DNA of 14,858 bases from Chloroflexota bacterium (GTDB taxonomy: Bacteria; Chloroflexota; Anaerolineae; UBA1429), in contig JAAZBY010000360.1 in assembly GCA_012513595.1 (NCBI GenBank), forward strand, positions 1 to 14,858, read 5' to 3'. The notes beneath the pieces are model-generated. The model was not told where the DNA came from. It did no database searches and worked only from the letters and a program-made list of their open reading frames with translations. Both the position numbers and the translations under genes were made by a program. This document shows, in pieces, positions 13,130 through 14,858 of this stretch (its first letter is position 1; each line of letters starts with the position of its first letter).

Positions 13130-14239
13130 ATGAACAGCGTCAAGATTGGCATCGTCGGTTGTGGCAACATCTCGTCATCGTATCTGGCGACGGCTAACGC
13201 CTTCCCCATCCTGAAAGCGGTCGCCTGCGCGGACATTGACGCCTCGCGTGCTGAGGCGCGCGCCGCCGAGTTTGGCGTCGAGCGCGCCTGCTCGATGGCC
13301 GACCTGCTGGCCGACCCGGAGATCAAGATCGTCGTCAACCTGACCACCCCCCAGGCACACATGGAGGTCAGCCTGGCGGCGATCGAGGCGGGCAAGCACG
13401 TGTACACGGAAAAGCCGCTTGCCGTGACCCGTGAGGAGGGCGCCCGCATCCTGGCGGCTGCGGCGAAGAAGGGCGTGCGCGTGGGCTGCGCGCCGGGCAC
13501 CTTCCTGGCCGCCGGCCTGCAGACCTGCCGCAAGATGATCGATGAGGGTGTCATCGGCAGGCCCGTGGCCTGCTCCGCCTTTATGATGAGCCACGGGCAC
13601 GAGTCCTGGCACCCGGACCCGGCCTACTACTACCAGATCGGCGCCGGCCCCATGTTCGACATGGGCCCCTACTACCTGACGGCGCTGACCACGCTGCTGG
13701 GCCCCATCACTCGCGTAGCGGGGACGGCCGGCATCCTCATCGGCGAGCGCACCATCACCAGCAAGCCCAAGTACGGGGAAAAGATCACCGTGCGCACGCC
13801 GGACCACGTCACCGGCACGATGACCTTCGCCAGCGGCGCCATCGGGACCATCATCACCACGTTCGCCACCTGGCCGTCGCAGTTGCCGCGCATCGAGATC
13901 TATGGCACCGAGGGGACCCTGGCTGTGCCCGACCCGAACACCCTGGCCGGGCCGGTGCGCCTGTGCAAGGCGGGCACCCGCGAGTGGCAGGATATCGAGC
14001 TGACCCATCCGCACTCGCAGCGTAAGGATATGTGGGGCCTGGGCGTGGTGGACATGGCCTACGCCATCCTCTCCGGCCGGCCGCACCGTGCCACCGGCAA
14101 GCAGGCCTACCACGTCCTGGACCTGATGCAGTCCTTCCTGGATTCTTCGGCCGAGGCGCGTTACTTTAACATCGAGAGCACCATGGAGCGCCCGGCGCCC
14201 GTGCCGACCGGCCTGGACGCCTACGAGCTGGACAAGTAA
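13130..14239 (+). CDS. Gfo/Idh/MocA family NAD(P)-dependent oxidoreductase
   Basis: This 369-residue sugar or inositol dehydrogenase-type protein consists of an N-terminal Rossmann domain and a C-terminal alpha/beta domain. GIVGCGNIS (7-15) is the dinucleotide-binding loop. Asp35-Ile-Asp37 follows strand 2, suggesting NAD preference. EKPLA (94-98) carries the family lysine, Lys95. The usual active-site D-x-G-x-H is here FDMGPYY (176-182): Asp177 is kept, but the catalytic His position is Tyr181. This also occurs in one branch of the family, so the reaction may differ. IEIYGTEGTLAVPDP (255-269) is the normal C-domain landmark. GAGGAGG at 13112-13118 precedes the ATG at 13130. The in-frame ATG at 13106 lies upstream of that site and is less likely. 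The gene is divergent from the S1 gene and monocistronic. The substrate is unknown. Confidence 0.9.
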   Translation: MNSVKIGIVGCGNISSSYLATANAFPILKAVACADIDASRAEARAAEFGVERACSMADLLADPEIKIVVNLTTPQAHMEVSLAAIEAGKHVYTEKPLAVTREEGARILAAAAKKGVRVGCAPGTFLAAGLQTCRKMIDEGVIGRPVACSAFMMSHGHESWHPDPAYYYQIGAGPMFDMGPYYLTALTTLLGPITRVAGTAGILIGERTITSKPKYGEKITVRTPDHVTGTMTFASGAIGTIITTFATWPSQLPRIEIYGTEGTLAVPDPNTLAGPVRLCKAGTREWQDIELTHPHSQRKDMWGLGVVDMAYAILSGRPHRATGKQAYHVLDLMQSFLDSSAEARYFNIESTMERPAPVPTGLDAYELDK

Positions 14240-14256
14240 TCCCTGCGCCCACCGTG

Positions 14257-14277
14257 TCCCTCGCGCCCAGCGAGGGA
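14257..14277 (+). other. 8-bp hairpin after the dehydrogenase gene
   Basis: TCCCTCGC and GCGAGGGA pair perfectly around a 5-nt loop, 17 nt after the TAA. No T-run follows, so it is more likely an mRNA 3'-end stabilising structure or part of a compound terminator than a terminator alone. Confidence 0.5.
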
Positions 14278-14316
14278 TGACCCGGCAGCAGCACCAGGTC
14301 CCCGTCCGCGGACGAT

Positions 14317-14340
14317 CCCCCGCGGGCGGGGGCCCTTTCT
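14317..14340 (+). terminator. Probable terminator between convergent genes
   Basis: A 7-bp GC stem (14317-14323 with 14326-14332) is followed by CCCTTTCT. It lies between the convergent dehydrogenase (+) and polyferredoxin (-) genes and could serve the former. The T-tract is weak. A 12-bp palindrome, CGTCCGCGGACG, sits just before it at 14303-14314. Confidence 0.5.
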
Positions 14341-14355
14341 GAGCGGCAGCCGACT

Positions 14356-14858
14356 CTAGCCGAACGGGTCGACCCGCACACGGATGGCCGCCTCGCCATT
14401 CACCGGGCATTTGCGCTCACACAGGCCGCAGCCGATGCAGCGCTCGTGGTGCACCTCCGGCGCGAGGAGGACGCGCGAGCCGCCCGGTTCCTCCACCGGC
14501 CGCTCCACCAGGCGGATGGCCTTCTCCGGCACGGGGCACATCTCCTCACAGACGATGCAGTCGCCGCGCCCCGACCAGGGAATGCATATGGCCGGGTCCA
14601 CGTAGGCCTTGCCGATGGCACAGGACTGCTTGTCATCCGCGGCCAGCCTCGGGATGGCCCCCGTCGGGCAGTGCTCGCCACAGGCAGTACAAGAGTACTC
14701 GCACTGCCCCAGCCGGGGCACCAGTACCGGCGTCCAGAACCCGACCCAGCCCGCCTCTGCCAGGGCTGGCTGCAGGCCGTGGGTCGGGCAGACGCGCAGA
14801 CACTGCCCGCAACGGATACAGGCGGCCAGGAAGGCGTCCTCGTCGCCCACCCCCGGCG
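14356..14858 (-). CDS. Polyferredoxin with four [4Fe-4S] motifs, MauM/NapG-like (5' partial)
   Basis: This electron-transfer protein carries four cysteine clusters of the CxxCxxCxxxCP type or close variants: CIRCGQCLRVCP, CEYSCTACGEHCP, a third with an extra upstream Cys ending CIVCEEMCP, and CIGCGLCERKCP. The phrases LQPALAEAG, PVLVPRLGQCEYSC and CPTGAIP are typical of the ferredoxin module that follows a NapH/MauN-like membrane polyferredoxin part. The frame is still open at the window edge (Pro-Gly before the GTG at 14850), and relatives continue upstream with RPPG. The gene is therefore cut by the window boundary, and the GTG is probably internal. The stop is TAG at 14356-14358. A role passing electrons in anaerobic respiration or in a maturation pathway is inferred from the family. 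The partner genes are outside the window. Confidence 0.85.
   Translation of the reverse strand, partial: PGVGDEDAFLAACIRCGQCLRVCPTHGLQPALAEAGWVGFWTPVLVPRLGQCEYSCTACGEHCPTGAIPRLAADDKQSCAIGKAYVDPAICIPWSGRGDCIVCEEMCPVPEKAIRLVERPVEEPGGSRVLLAPEVHHERCIGCGLCERKCPVNGEAAIRVRVDPFG

Overview
The window is a GC-rich bacterial chromosome segment with dense, short-spaced genes. The gene complement suggests Chloroflexota (Anaerolineae-like): a PPi-type phosphofructokinase, a three-domain S1 protein, an FtsK with a short Ala/Pro linker, a very large secreted Ig-repeat protein, and Gfo/Idh/MocA and polyferredoxin genes. This assignment rests on overall protein character and is not proven. No tRNA, rRNA, CRISPR array, insertion sequence or phage gene is visible.

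Region 1 (1-3461, + strand) is a sugar-phosphate cluster. It holds the 3' end of a phosphomannomutase/phosphoglucomutase, a class II aldolase/adducin-family protein, a PfkB-family sugar kinase and a phosphofructokinase with the PPi-type signature. The first three are closely spaced and probably co-transcribed. The phosphofructokinase also has its own promoter-like sequence (TGGACA-N16-TATAGT) and a strong AGGAGG site. A 13-bp GC-rich hairpin with a T-rich tail ends the block.

Region 2 (3513-12960, - strand, read right to left) runs rpsA-like S1 protein, then ftsK, then a 1.8-kilo-residue secreted protein with an N-terminal propeller-like region and about a dozen 100-residue Ig-like repeats. 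The S1 gene has a perfect-consensus sigma-70 promoter about 300 nt upstream and a terminator just after it. ftsK has its own consensus-like promoter. The main anomaly is that ftsK is cut by an in-frame TAG exactly between the motor and the gamma (DNA-orienting) domain. The gamma ORF continues in the same frame and ends in a TAG that abuts the ATG of the repeat protein.

Region 3 (13064-14340, + strand) is a Gfo/Idh/MocA dehydrogenase, divergent from the S1 gene, with a 14-bp perfect palindrome over its likely -10 element. It converges on region 4 (14356-14858, - strand), a polyferredoxin of the MauM/NapG-like type whose start lies outside the window.

I found no clearly new multi-gene system. 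The items most worth following up are the split ftsK, the unusual surface protein coupled to it, the long S1 leader behind a perfect promoter, and the palindromic operator candidate.
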